DNA from: Pseudomonas triticifolii
Lineage (GTDB): Bacteria; Pseudomonadota; Gammaproteobacteria; Pseudomonadales; Pseudomonadaceae
Assembly: GCF_014358015.1 (NCBI RefSeq)
Contig: NZ_JACONV010000002.1
Coordinates: forward strand, 514,033 to 578,032
DNA: 64,000 nucleotides
Direction of reading: 5' to 3'
Shown here: piece after piece, positions 44,819-54,221 of the stretch
How positions within the stretch are numbered: the first letter of the stretch is position 1
Layout of the letters: each line of letters opens with the position of its first letter
Program-made: the position numbers and the translations under genes
The notes under the pieces: generated by a model
The model's input: the letters and a program-made list of their open reading frames with translations, nothing else
Told to the model about the DNA's origin: nothing
The model's database searches: none

Positions 44819-46183
44819 TTAGCGAACGCCTTCCTGACGCAGCGCGTTGGGTGTGAAGTCGCTGGTTCCTGAAGTAAAACCGAACTCGTAGGCCCGCTTC
44901 TCTTCGTTCTTCATGCCCAGTGCAACGTAACGGCCCGATTGCAGGTCGTACAGCGTTTCGATGGCGTACCACGGCACTTGCTTGTCGTAGTAGTTCTCGG
45001 AATGCGCTTCAGCGACACGCCACAGTTGGCCACGACCGTCATAGTGATCGATGACTGCGGCCTGCCAGGTGTCTTCGTCGATGAAGAAGTCACGCTTGGC
45101 ATAGATGTGACGCTGACCCTCTTTCAACGTGGCCGTCACGTGCCAGACACGACGCAGCTCGTAACGGGTCAGGTCCTGATTGATGTGACCGGCCTTGATG
45201 ATGTCGGCGTATTTGAGCGTCGGATCGTCCAGCTTGTGGCTGTTGGAAGCGATGTACATTTCCTGTTTGCCGATCAGTTTCCAGTCGTAGCGATCCGGAG
45301 CGCCGTTGTACATGTCCAGGTTGTCGGACGTACGCAGGCCGTCCGATGCAGTGCCGGGACCGTCATACGACACTTGAGGCGCACGACGCACACGGCGCTG
45401 ACCGGCGTTGTACAGCCACGCCGAGCGCGGCTCCTTCACCTGATCGAGGGTTTCGTGTACCAGCAGCACACCGCCGGCCAGACGCGCCGGGGCAGTCACT
45501 TCCTGCTTGAAGTAGAACAGCACGTTACCCGGATTCTTCGGATCGAAGTCGCGCATCTTGTCGCGGAACACGAACTGGTCAGCGAAGTACACCAGGCTGT
45601 AGGAGCCATTTGCCTGTGGCGTGGCCTGGGTGACCAGACGCTTCACGCTGCCGCCACGGTAACGGGTGATGTGGTTCCAGATGACTTCCACACCATTGGA
45701 CGGGATCGGGAACGGAATGGCGGTATCGAAATTCTCCAGACCGCTGCCACCGCCAACCAGCTTGGTGGTGGTGGCGTTCCTCTTGATGGCCGCATACACG
45801 TCATCCGGCACGGTCGCGCCACGGTGCGTCGGGTACACCGGGATCCTGTAGCTGTCCGGGTAACGCTTGAACATCGCGTATTGGCCAGGCGCCAGCTTGT
45901 CCTTGTACTGCTCGACGTTGGCGGCCGTGATGATGAACAACGGTTTTTCACTGGCGTATGGATTGGCCAGGAAGCCCTTGCTGTCGACGGCACCCGCGTT
46001 TTTCGGCATTGGCGACCAGGCAGAAATCGTGTTCGCCGCGTTACCCGCCTTTTCTGCCCCCATCGGCGTTAACGATGCCCCCAGTTTGGCCGCCTCGGAT
46101 TCAGACACCGCCGCCATGACGCTGGTCGCCAGCAACGACACGCCCAACAGACCGGCTTGCAACAGACCTTTTGTTATTTTCAT
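44819..46183 (-). CDS. DUF1329 outer-membrane-associated protein
   Basis: About 454 residues. Three in-frame ATGs (46195, 46189, 46183) occur; I chose the one that gives a standard signal peptide, MKITKGLLQAGLLGVSLL..VMA. The mature chain has the DUF1329 pattern (EAAKLGASLTPMGAEKAGN; WNHITRYRGGSVKR; DTWQAAVIDHYDGRGQLWRV). Structure predictions for this family show a LolA/LolB-like lipid-binding fold. It is always paired with a DUF1302 porin, here 31 nt upstream. Suggested role: passing a hydrophobic compound between membranes. Confidence 0.88.
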   Translation of the reverse strand: MKITKGLLQAGLLGVSLLATSVMAAVSESEAAKLGASLTPMGAEKAGNAANTISAWSPMPKNAGAVDSKGFLANPYASEKPLFIITAANVEQYKDKLAPGQYAMFKRYPDSYRIPVYPTHRGATVPDDVYAAIKRNATTTKLVGGGSGLENFDTAIPFPIPSNGVEVIWNHITRYRGGSVKRLVTQATPQANGSYSLVYFADQFVFRDKMRDFDPKNPGNVLFYFKQEVTAPARLAGGVLLVHETLDQVKEPRSAWLYNAGQRRVRRAPQVSYDGPGTASDGLRTSDNLDMYNGAPDRYDWKLIGKQEMYIASNSHKLDDPTLKYADIIKAGHINQDLTRYELRRVWHVTATLKEGQRHIYAKRDFFIDEDTWQAAVIDHYDGRGQLWRVAEAHSENYYDKQVPWYAIETLYDLQSGRYVALGMKNEEKRAYEFGFTSGTSDFTPNALRQEGVR

Positions 46184-46213
46184 TCTCATAATCATCCCGA
46201 AAAAACCGTGTTC

Positions 46214-48151
46214 TTAGAAGTTCATGCCGAAGCTGAGCGCGACGAAATCGCGGTCATCCACCGTGGTGTACTTCCCATCGAAGAAGTTGGTGTAGGAAAG
46301 GCCTGCGGTATAGGTGTTCTGGTATTCGGCATCCAGACCGAGGCTGACAGCCTTGCGACCTTCCTCGAAGTTGCCACCAGGACCCGGCGAGTAGCCTTTG
46401 ACGTCATGCGACCAGGCCACGCTTGGGCGAAGGTTCACACCCGCGAAAAAGCTGTTGTAGTCCCAGATGGCGCGCGCGCGGTAACCCCAGGAGTTGGCGG
46501 TGGTGAAGCCGTCGTTCTCACAATAACGGGTCAGGTTGTTCTGATCAGCACCGGTCAGGGTGCCAGCGTTCAGCGCTGCGCACTGACCATTTGGCAACGG
46601 GCCTGGTCCGTAGACCGGGTCGCGGCCATAGCGGATCTTCGAGGTGCTTTCCAGGCCGCCCACGTGGGTAAAGCCGACTTCGCCGACCAGGGTCAGACGC
46701 TCGGCGCCCATGACCTGATCGAAGAACTGGGTGAACGTGGTCTGCAGCTGGGTGATTTCCTTGCGGCGATAGCCCGGCTGATCGGTGTTGGGCTGTCCTC
46801 TCAGCAGTGAAACGTCGGAGTTGAGCGGCGAAATACCCGAATACAGGATGTCGGTGGTGTTGACCTGAACCGGTGCGTTCGGACGGTAGCTGATCTCGCC
46901 ACTCCACGCAGTGCCGGTAGGCAAGGTTGTGGAGAAGCTCAGGCCATAGAGACGGATGTCTTCAGGGTATTCGACGTAGTAACTGGAGTTACCGGCGACC
47001 ACGACAGGCAGCAAGGTCGGCGCCAGCGCAGTGGCAGTCGCTTGTGGAAGGCCGTTACGGACCAGAGACCCCACAAGCCCCGCAGGACTGAACGAAGCCG
47101 CCGAGCCGCCACGACCGCTGAAGATCGGTGCACGGCTGTGGTAATTCATCATGTACGCGCCGAATTCGGTGTCCAGCGGCTCAAAGTTATAGCGCAACGC
47201 GAAACCGAACTGGCCGCTGTCACGTGCATCACGGTCAGGACCGCGACGTACGATTGCGCCCTCGTCAGGGTTGCCGAACACCACGCCTTGCTGGCTCAGC
47301 GAATTGAAGATCGCACCGCGTGCGCCGGCAGGCAGACCCGCGGCGGTCAATGAGCTGTTCAGACCACTGCGGCTGCGCAGTACCGCAAGGTTGTTGTTGC
47401 AACCGTCGGAAATCACATCAGGTTGCGAGAAGAAGGTGCCGCAGTTGTCGGTGACCGTCTGGTCCCATTCCAGCTGGTAGAAGCCTTCGGCAGACAGGTT
47501 GTCGGTCAGGCTTTGCGACAGGTAGAACATGTTGACGGGAATCAGGCCTTCCTTGATTTCCGAGCCAGGACGGCGGAACGCCGAAACGTCGATCGGGTTG
47601 ACGCTGTTGATACCGCCGCCGATGAAGGTACTTTCACCCCAACTGATGACCTGTTTACCGAACCGCACGGCACCAGGCTGATCAGCGATCGAATAGTTGT
47701 GGTACACGAACGCGTCGAGCAACTGGAACCCGGACGACTTGGCGCCCTCCTTGCGGTTCGAGTCGCTGATGTCTTTGAACTCGCGGCCTTCGTCCTTGAG
47801 TTCGAAGTCATACCAGTATTTGCCACGCACAAACACACCGGTATCACCGTATTTCAATTCCAGGTCATGGATGCCCTTGAATATCTTCGAAAACGTTTCC
47901 CCACGCTTGAAGTTCAAGTGGCCGTCGTCGGATGTCTGAGACAGTCCGCGCCCGCCGTTGTTGGCGCCGATCAGGTTCTTGTTGGCGTTTTCGGTGGACC
48001 AGCTGGCACCGACCGAAAGCGAGGAATCGAAGCTGCCTTCGATTTCACCGATATTGAACGAGACGCCGAAAGCAGGGCCGGCGAGCGAAGAGGCAAGGCT
48101 GACGGCCAGGGGCAATTTCGCCCGGCGCCAGAAGGGGTTGGTTGTTGTCAT
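46214..48151 (-). CDS. DUF1302 outer-membrane porin-like protein
   Basis: 645 residues. A signal peptide ends near GPAFG, followed by beta-strand-rich DUF1302 sequence (FNIGEIEGSFDSSLSVGAS; FGKQVISWGESTFIGGGIN) ending in LSFGMNF with terminal Phe, an outer-membrane barrel signature. DUF1302 proteins go with DUF1329 partners in hydrocarbon, sterol or fatty-acid gene clusters. The alkK-like ligase lies upstream in the same direction. Confidence 0.9.
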   Translation of the reverse strand: MTTTNPFWRRAKLPLAVSLASSLAGPAFGVSFNIGEIEGSFDSSLSVGASWSTENANKNLIGANNGGRGLSQTSDDGHLNFKRGETFSKIFKGIHDLELKYGDTGVFVRGKYWYDFELKDEGREFKDISDSNRKEGAKSSGFQLLDAFVYHNYSIADQPGAVRFGKQVISWGESTFIGGGINSVNPIDVSAFRRPGSEIKEGLIPVNMFYLSQSLTDNLSAEGFYQLEWDQTVTDNCGTFFSQPDVISDGCNNNLAVLRSRSGLNSSLTAAGLPAGARGAIFNSLSQQGVVFGNPDEGAIVRRGPDRDARDSGQFGFALRYNFEPLDTEFGAYMMNYHSRAPIFSGRGGSAASFSPAGLVGSLVRNGLPQATATALAPTLLPVVVAGNSSYYVEYPEDIRLYGLSFSTTLPTGTAWSGEISYRPNAPVQVNTTDILYSGISPLNSDVSLLRGQPNTDQPGYRRKEITQLQTTFTQFFDQVMGAERLTLVGEVGFTHVGGLESTSKIRYGRDPVYGPGPLPNGQCAALNAGTLTGADQNNLTRYCENDGFTTANSWGYRARAIWDYNSFFAGVNLRPSVAWSHDVKGYSPGPGGNFEEGRKAVSLGLDAEYQNTYTAGLSYTNFFDGKYTTVDDRDFVALSFGMNF

Positions 48152-48515
48152 CGACGCTACTCCATGTGCTTTTATTGTTATGGCAGTGGGAATTTTCAGA
48201 AAAACGACTCAGCCGTCGAATCAAATACTGACTGTCAACACTCATCAGGCAGCCTGGATGGCTACAACACAAAGTGTCATTTCGCTCTCGCACATTCCCT
48301 ATGCCGACTATATCCAGCGGGCGCTGATACCAGATCCCTCTAAAGTGTGATTTGCAGCATCAACGCCTCTGGCCCGCCTGTTCCCGAGAGGTCGCTCGAC
48401 AGGCCTGGAGGGGAGAATGGCTCAAAATCAGAATTTGGCAAGGCGCAGGGCCAGCCTGGCGACGTAAGCACCTGCCGTGCGGCTCGCAACGGCAGGCGCA
48501 ACCCTCGCAAAAGAG
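48152..48515. other. Intergenic region between alkK-like and DUF1302 genes
   Basis: 364 nt holding the leader of the DUF1302 gene. An 8-bp hairpin (arms CCTGCCGT and ACGGCAGG, 48471-48496) lies just after the alkK-like stop without a T-run and may attenuate read-through. No credible gene: the + strand readings here have no ribosome site. Confidence 0.5.
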
Positions 48516-50198
48516 TCAGAGCGTCGAGAGAAAAGTGCTGTTACTGGTTTGCCACTCGACAATATCCAGACGCATGCGCTTTTTATCGAGCTTGCCGACA
48601 CTGGTCTTGGGAATTTCAGTAACAAGCGCGATCTGGCTGGGAATGGCCCACTTGTTGATGTGACCTTGCTCGACAAAAGGCTTGAGGTGTTCCTTGAGGA
48701 TTCGGGCATCGAGCTGATGACCGTCGTGCACCACCAGCAATGCGAAAGGCCGCTCGCCCCACTGCGGATCAGGGATACCGACCACGGCCACCTCGCGCAC
48801 TGCCGGATGCCGGCTGCACAGATCTTCAAGCTCGAGCGACGACACCCATTCACCGCCGGTCTTGATCACGTCCTTGATGCGGTCTCGAATGTCGATGAAG
48901 CCCATGCCATCCAGCGTGGCAACGTCCCCCGTATGCATCCAGCCGCCCGCCCACAACTGGGCGCCCTTCTCAGGTTCGCGGTAGTAACTCTCGCTCAGCC
49001 AGGGTGCACGCAGCACCAGTTCACCCTGGGTCTCGCCATCGGCCGGCAGGAAGTTGCCCTGCTCGTCGACAATCGCGGCGTCCACCAGCATGCCTGGCAC
49101 ACCGGCCTTGATGCGATAGGTGATGCGCTCGTCCTCGCTGCCCGCCTTGAGTTCTTCGTTGATGTGCGCGACGGAAATCAGCGGCCCGGTCTCGGACATG
49201 CCATAGGCTGCTGTGAGCTGAATCCCTTTCGCCTTGGCGGCCTTGTACAGCGTGCGCGTGAGCGAACTGCCGCCGATGATGATTTTCCAGCCGCCGAAGT
49301 CCGCATCCTGTGCGCCCTTGGCATTGAGCAGCATCTGCATGATGGTCGGTACGCAGTGGGAGAACGTGACCTTTTCCTTGCGCCACAGCTCGACCAGTAG
49401 CTCGGGCTCGTAACGACCGGGATAGACCTGTTTGAGCCCCAACATGGTCGCCGCGTAAGGAATCCCCCACGCATGCACATGGAACATCGGGGTGATGGGC
49501 ATGTAGACGTCATCGGTGCCCAACAGGCGCACGCTGTCGATGCAACCCATGATGGTCGCCACGCCCAGGGTATGCAGAACCAGTTGCCGATGCGTGAAAT
49601 ACACGCCTTTCGGATTGCCCGTGGTGCCGGTGGTGTAAAACGTGGTGGCGACGGAGTTTTCGTCGAAATCCTCGAACGCGTACTCCGGACTGGCCGCCGC
49701 CAGTAATGTTTCATACTCGCCAACCAGGTTGGGCAGGTCAGCGGTCTTTTCCGGCAGATCGGTCAGCAGTACGGTCTTTTCGACCGTGGTCAGATGCCCG
49801 GCAATAGCCTGGTACAGGCCTGCGAATTCGCTATTGACCAGCACGACGCGATCGTCGGCATGGTTGATGGTGTAAGCGATCTGCTCAGGCGAGAGGCGCA
49901 CATTGACCGTGTGGACCACAGCGCCAATCATCGGAATCGCGAACATGCATTCCAGGTAACGATGGCTGTCCCAGTCCATGACCGCAACCGTGTCTCCGGC
50001 CTTGACCCCGGCTGCGGTCAGCACATTGGCAAGACGGCAAATGCGTTCGTTCAGTTCCACGTAGGTATACCGGGCCAAATCCCGGTAGACGATTTCACGC
50101 GTTTTTTCGTAGCGGCTGCCGGACATCAGAAGCCGTTTGATCAACAGAGGGTACTGATAAGCGCCATCGGCTGGCGCAAGAACGCGAGTCTGTAACAT
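48516..50198 (-). CDS. AlkK-like medium-chain fatty acyl-CoA synthetase
   Basis: 560 residues from the ATG with AAAGGGA upstream. Adenylate-forming enzyme with the P-loop YTTGTTGNPKGVYFTHRQ, GMSETGP, the W-x-HTGD motif (GGWMHTGDVATLD) and the C-terminal catalytic Lys in KTSVGKLDKKR. The pattern is closest to AlkK-type medium-chain ligases. Beside a MalT/AlkS-type activator and outer-membrane DUF1302/DUF1329 proteins, it points to uptake and activation of medium-chain acids or esters. Confidence 0.92.
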   Translation of the reverse strand: MLQTRVLAPADGAYQYPLLIKRLLMSGSRYEKTREIVYRDLARYTYVELNERICRLANVLTAAGVKAGDTVAVMDWDSHRYLECMFAIPMIGAVVHTVNVRLSPEQIAYTINHADDRVVLVNSEFAGLYQAIAGHLTTVEKTVLLTDLPEKTADLPNLVGEYETLLAAASPEYAFEDFDENSVATTFYTTGTTGNPKGVYFTHRQLVLHTLGVATIMGCIDSVRLLGTDDVYMPITPMFHVHAWGIPYAATMLGLKQVYPGRYEPELLVELWRKEKVTFSHCVPTIMQMLLNAKGAQDADFGGWKIIIGGSSLTRTLYKAAKAKGIQLTAAYGMSETGPLISVAHINEELKAGSEDERITYRIKAGVPGMLVDAAIVDEQGNFLPADGETQGELVLRAPWLSESYYREPEKGAQLWAGGWMHTGDVATLDGMGFIDIRDRIKDVIKTGGEWVSSLELEDLCSRHPAVREVAVVGIPDPQWGERPFALLVVHDGHQLDARILKEHLKPFVEQGHINKWAIPSQIALVTEIPKTSVGKLDKKRMRLDIVEWQTSNSTFLSTL

Positions 50199-50367
50199 AT
50201 GAGTCCCTTTCCAAAGTTTACAGGCCAAGCCTGAAATATGGACTCTAGAGCCCTGCCTCGCCAGCCAAATCAGCCGAAGGGATGATTTGGCGACCAGTGA
50301 GCGAAGAGACGAACCGGCGATTCAAGGGACCATTACAGATTCATGTGTCAGTTTTGTGCACCGAACA

Positions 50368-50997
50368 TCAACGCACTTCGGTCAGCGCAAGCTTGATGCC
50401 CAGAGCGATCAACACCCCACCCATCGCCCGGTCGAACCAGTGGCCCATGCGCGCAAAACCGGCGCGCACGCGTGCCTGGCTGAACAGCCGGGCCACCAGA
50501 CAGAACCAGACGGCCGTGGCGACAGCCAGGTAAACGCCGTACCCACCCTGCACCAGCAATGGGGTATGCGGGTTGATCACCACCGTAAACAGCGACAGGA
50601 AAAACAACGTCGCCTTGGGATTCAGGCCGTTGGTAACGAACCCGCTCACATAGGCGCCACGCGCCGTACGCTCGCCAGCGACGGTCTTGACGACGTCATC
50701 CGCGGCACTGGACGGCTTGGCGCGCAGGGCCTTGAAGCCGATGTAGAGCAGGTAGGCCGCCGCCGCCCATTTCAGCGCATTGAACAGCACGATGGATTGA
50801 GAAACGATGATTCCGATGCCCAGTAGCGAATAACCCACATGCACGAAAATCGCCGAGCCGACGCCCAGCGCCGCCCATGTCCCCGCCTTGCGGCCATGGG
50901 TAACACTCTCGCGCACCACAACGGCAAAATCAGGGCCGGGGCTTGCGACAGCCAGCAAATGGATCAATGCGACAGTCAGAAATTCTGGCCAGTACAT
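50368..50997 (-). CDS. LysE/RhtB family exporter
   Basis: 209 residues, about six hydrophobic helices. The LysE signature is seen as LAVASPGPDFAVVVRESVTHGRKAG at residues 15-40 and TNGLNPKATLFFLSLF near residue 125. Members export amino acids such as threonine, homoserine or lysine. It is divergent from the hydroxyacid dehydrogenase. Confidence 0.9.
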   Translation of the reverse strand: MYWPEFLTVALIHLLAVASPGPDFAVVVRESVTHGRKAGTWAALGVGSAIFVHVGYSLLGIGIIVSQSIVLFNALKWAAAAYLLYIGFKALRAKPSSAADDVVKTVAGERTARGAYVSGFVTNGLNPKATLFFLSLFTVVINPHTPLLVQGGYGVYLAVATAVWFCLVARLFSQARVRAGFARMGHWFDRAMGGVLIALGIKLALTEVR

Positions 50998-51083
50998 GAC
51001 GGGTCTCCTGGAATGTTGTCGAGCCTGAGCTCTGATAGGCTGGTCACACTACGCTTTCCAACTCCCCGGCAAAAGGTACAGCT

Positions 51084-52052
51084 ATGAGCAAACCCGGCAG
51101 AGCAGTTTTCCTCGACCATACGTCTCTGGATCTGGGCGATCTGGATCTCGGGGCCCTGCGTGAACGTTTTGGCGAACTGGTGCTGCACGCCAGCACAGGA
51201 CCTGAGCAAGTGGTCGAGCGTCTGAAAGGTGCTCAGGTTGCTATCAGCAACAAAGTCTTGATCGATGCCAGCACGTTCGCAGCATGTCCCGACTTGGAGC
51301 TGGTTCTAGTGACGGCGACAGGGACTAACAATGTCGACCTGGCGGCGGCTCGCGAACATGGCGTGACCGTGTGCAACTGCCAGGGCTACGGAACGCCTTC
51401 CGTGGCTCAGCACACACTCCTTTTGCTGCTGGCGCTCGCCACTCGCCTGCCGGACTATCAGCAAGCCGTGCATCAAGGGCTGTGGCAGCAATCTAAACAG
51501 TTCTGCCTGCTGGATTTCCCCATTGTCGAACTTGAAGGCAAGACTCTGGGCCTGCTGGGTCATGGCGAACTGGGCGGCGCGGTTGCGAAGCTGGCGCAGG
51601 CATTTGGTATGCGTGTGTTGTCGGGACAGATTCCTGGCAGGCCTGCACGCCCGGATCGCCTGCCACTGGAAGAACTGCTGCCGCAGGTCGATGCACTGAC
51701 CCTGCACTGCCCGCTCAACGAGAACACCCGCGACATGATCGGCGCTCATGAGCTGAGCCTGATGAAGCCCCATGCACTCATCGTCAACACCGCCCGCGGC
51801 GGGCTGATCAATGAGCAGGCCCTGTCCGACGCGCTGCGTAACGGGCATCTGGGCGGCGCAGCGTCAGATGTGCTGAGTGTCGAGCCTCCAGTAGCAGGCA
51901 ATCCTCTGCTGGCAGACGACATCCCGCGCCTGATCATCACCCCGCACAGCGCATGGGGCGCGAAGGAAGCCCGCCAGCGCATCGTCAGCCAGGTCACCGA
52001 AAACGCCCAGGCATTTTTCGCCGGTGCGCCAGTCCGGGTTGTGAGCGGGTGA
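51084..52052 (+). CDS. D-2-hydroxyacid (glycerate/hydroxypyruvate) dehydrogenase
   Basis: 322 residues. NAD motif LLGHGELGGAVAKLAQAFG, catalytic Arg in NTARGGLINE, Glu in the following loop and His in TPHSAWGAKEAR. The pattern matches HprA-like glycerate dehydrogenases, which reduce hydroxypyruvate or glyoxylate. Its place beside rsmC matches P. putida. Confidence 0.9.
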   Translation: MSKPGRAVFLDHTSLDLGDLDLGALRERFGELVLHASTGPEQVVERLKGAQVAISNKVLIDASTFAACPDLELVLVTATGTNNVDLAAAREHGVTVCNCQGYGTPSVAQHTLLLLLALATRLPDYQQAVHQGLWQQSKQFCLLDFPIVELEGKTLGLLGHGELGGAVAKLAQAFGMRVLSGQIPGRPARPDRLPLEELLPQVDALTLHCPLNENTRDMIGAHELSLMKPHALIVNTARGGLINEQALSDALRNGHLGGAASDVLSVEPPVAGNPLLADDIPRLIITPHSAWGAKEARQRIVSQVTENAQAFFAGAPVRVVSG

Positions 52053-52057
52053 TATCG

Positions 52058-52260
52058 ACCGCTCCCTTCGCGGACGAGTCCGCTCCTACTCGTGGGAGTG
52101 GACTTGTCGACGAAGACTGACTTCCAGACGCCACATCTTCGGCTGACTGTACCGCCCCCTTCGCGGACAAGTCCGCTCCTGCTCGTGGGAGTGGACTTGT
52201 CCACGAAGACTGACTTCCAGACGCCACATCTTTGACTGAATGTACCGCCCCCTTCGCGAG
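52058..52260. repeat. 93-bp tandem repeat built on REP doublets
   Basis: Two full copies start at 52058 and 52151, and a truncated third (about 15 nt) at 52244; the period is 93 nt. Each copy carries an inverted pair of REP cores (TTCGCGGAC..GTCCGCTCC and GGAGTGGACTTGTC) plus a spacer (ACTGACTTCCAGACGCCACA). Copy 1 and copy 2 differ at a few positions, so the duplication is not brand-new. Confidence 0.92.
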
Positions 52261-52333
52261 CGATACGGTTTCTCAAGCGCCCTGCGTAAGCGACTAATCC
52301 TGTTAAACTGCGCGCTTTTTCAGGAGCCATTCC

Positions 52334-53332
52334 ATGGACCCGCGCAGTGAAGTGTTACTCCGTCAGGCCGAGCTGTTTCAAGGCTCGCTGCTGTTGGCCG
52401 GTTTGCCTGCCGACGACCTGCTCGGAAAACTGCCGCAAGCCCGTGGCTGGTGCTGGCATGCCGGTGACCAGTCGGCGCTGGAGGCGCGCTTCGAGGGGCG
52501 TACTCACTTTGGCGTTGAGGCACCAGAACAGCCATTCGACGCCGCCGTGCTGTTCCTGCCCAAGGCCCGCGACCTGACCGACTACCTGCTTAACGCGCTG
52601 GCCTCGCGCCTGCAAGGCCGAGAGCTGTTTCTGGTCGGCGAAAAACGCGGCGGTATCGAAGCCGCTGCCCGGCAATTGAGCCCGTTCGGCCGCGCACGCA
52701 AGCTCGACAGCGCACGTCACTGCCAACTGTGGCAGGTCACGGTCGAAAACGCCCCACAGGCAGTCAGCCTGGAAAGCCTTGCCAAGCCTTATCAGATCGA
52801 CCTGCAGGACGGTCCGCTGACCGTCATCAGCCTGCCGGGTGTATTCAGCCATGGCCGCCTCGATCGCGGCTCGGCGCTGCTGCTGGACAATATCGACAAG
52901 CTGCCGAGCGGCAATCTGCTCGATTTCGGTTGTGGCGCGGGTGTTCTGGGTGCAGCGGTCAAACGTCGCTACCCGCATAACGAGGTGGTGATGCTGGATG
53001 TGGATGCATTCGCCACGGCCAGTTCTCGCCTGACGCTGGCCGCCAATGGCCTGGAAGCACAGGTATTGACGGGTGACGGCATCGACGCCGCGCCGATGGG
53101 TTTGAACACGATTTTGAGCAATCCGCCGTTTCATGTCGGGGTTCACACAGATTACATGGCGACAGAAAACCTGCTACGAAAAGCACGCCAACATCTGAAA
53201 TCAGGCGGCGAACTGCGCCTGGTGGCCAATAACTTCCTGCGTTATCAACCGCTCATCGAAGAGCATGTGGGCGCTTGCGAAGTCCGTGCCCAGGGCAATG
53301 GCTTCAAGATCTACAGCGCCAAACGTTCTTGA
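52334..53332 (+). CDS. rsmC: 16S rRNA m2G1207 methyltransferase RsmC
   Basis: 332 residues: two related methyltransferase-like halves. The C-terminal, active half has the SAM motif [15 protein letters not shown] and the catalytic SNPPFH. RsmC methylates G1207 of 16S rRNA in the 30S subunit. The tandem REP repeat lies directly before its promoter region (TTAAACTGCGC). Confidence 0.95.
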   Translation: MDPRSEVLLRQAELFQGSLLLAGLPADDLLGKLPQARGWCWHAGDQSALEARFEGRTHFGVEAPEQPFDAAVLFLPKARDLTDYLLNALASRLQGRELFLVGEKRGGIEAAARQLSPFGRARKLDSARHCQLWQVTVENAPQAVSLESLAKPYQIDLQDGPLTVISLPGVFSHGRLDRGSALLLDNIDKLPSGNLLDFGCGAGVLGAAVKRRYPHNEVVMLDVDAFATASSRLTLAANGLEAQVLTGDGIDAAPMGLNTILSNPPFHVGVHTDYMATENLLRKARQHLKSGGELRLVANNFLRYQPLIEEHVGACEVRAQGNGFKIYSAKRS

Positions 53333-53374
53333 AATAAGAGCTTGCCGAAAGGATTTTGCGAAGGCAGAATCCGC

Positions 53375-53545
53375 TCCGTCCTAGGGGAGTAGTCTCCCAC
53401 GAGCCCCGCGCTCGTCCGGCACGTATCAACATACTTGGTCCTCAGACCATGGTACGTGCGACCCGGAATCCGCTCAGACGGATCGGTGGTTTGACAAGAC
53501 CTATGACACGCACACCTTACCCGGGGCGGGAAGGCTGTACGTGTC
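53375..53545 (+). ncRNA. yybP-ykoY manganese riboswitch
   Basis: The leader of the TMEM165-family gene contains GGGGAGTAG followed by paired segments (GGCACGTA..TACGTGC) with the internal loop residues expected of the yybP-ykoY class. These riboswitches bind Mn2+ and turn on exporters. An 8-bp hairpin GGGGCGGG (53523) / CCCGCCCC (53559) ends 5 nt before the AGGAAA ribosome site and could be the switch platform. Boundaries are approximate. Confidence 0.75.
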
Positions 53546-53578
53546 ATAGCCGTGTCGACCCGCCCCTTAGGAAACCTG

Positions 53579-54163
53579 ATGCTGGAATCTTTTCTCATCC
53601 CTACTGCAGTCGTTGCGCTCGCCGAAATCGGTGACAAGACGCAGTTGCTCGCGCTCATCCTCGCCGCACGCTTTCGCAAGCCCTGGCCCATCATCGCCGG
53701 TATCGTTGCCGCGACCCTGGCCAACCATGCCGCGGCCGGTGCAGTAGGCGCCTGGGTCAGCAACTTCCTTTCCGATGCGGTTTTGCACTGGATTCTGGCT
53801 GCCAGCTTCACCGCCACGGCGCTCTGGACCCTGGTGCCCGACAAGATGGACGATGACGAAGCCAGCACGGCACGCAAATTCGGTCCGTTCATGACCACCC
53901 TCATCACCTTCTTCATCGCGGAAATCGGCGACAAGACGCAAATCGCGACCGTCATGCTGGCGGCGCAGTATTCCTACCTGTGGCTGGTGATTCTCGGCAC
54001 CACGGTCGGCATGCTGATCGCCAACGTGCCGGTGGTACTGGCGGGTAATTTCGCGGCCGAAAAACTGCCGCTGACGATGATTCGTCGACTGGCCGCGTGT
54101 GCGTTCTTCGTGCTGGCACTGGTAGCGGTGTACAAGGCCATGCAGGTCAGCGGCTGGGTCTGA
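53579..54163 (+). CDS. TMEM165/GDT1 family manganese exporter
   Basis: 194 residues from the ATG with AGGAAA upstream; a GTG at 53552 lies inside the riboswitch hairpin and is rejected. Six hydrophobic helices and two copies of the cation motif E-(I)-G-D-K-T: ALAEIGDKTQLLAL and FIAEIGDKTQIATV. Family members (MneA, GDT1) export Mn2+ or Ca2+. The preceding Mn riboswitch supports manganese export. Confidence 0.93.
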   Translation: MLESFLIPTAVVALAEIGDKTQLLALILAARFRKPWPIIAGIVAATLANHAAAGAVGAWVSNFLSDAVLHWILAASFTATALWTLVPDKMDDDEASTARKFGPFMTTLITFFIAEIGDKTQIATVMLAAQYSYLWLVILGTTVGMLIANVPVVLAGNFAAEKLPLTMIRRLAACAFFVLALVAVYKAMQVSGWV

Positions 54164-54221
54164 CCGCAGCCTGTCAGGCGCGTTGCGAGGCCTTACGCTT
54201 CGCCCCGCGCCTTCGCACTCA

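Noticed and set aside
48352..48663. Short + strand frames between DUF1302 and the alkK-like gene
   Set aside because: No ribosome site and Trp/Arg/Gln-rich artefact composition, overlapping the end of the ligase gene.
53552..53578. GTG start for the TMEM165-family gene
   Set aside because: It lies within the riboswitch hairpin; the ATG at 53579 has an AGGAAA site and fits family length.
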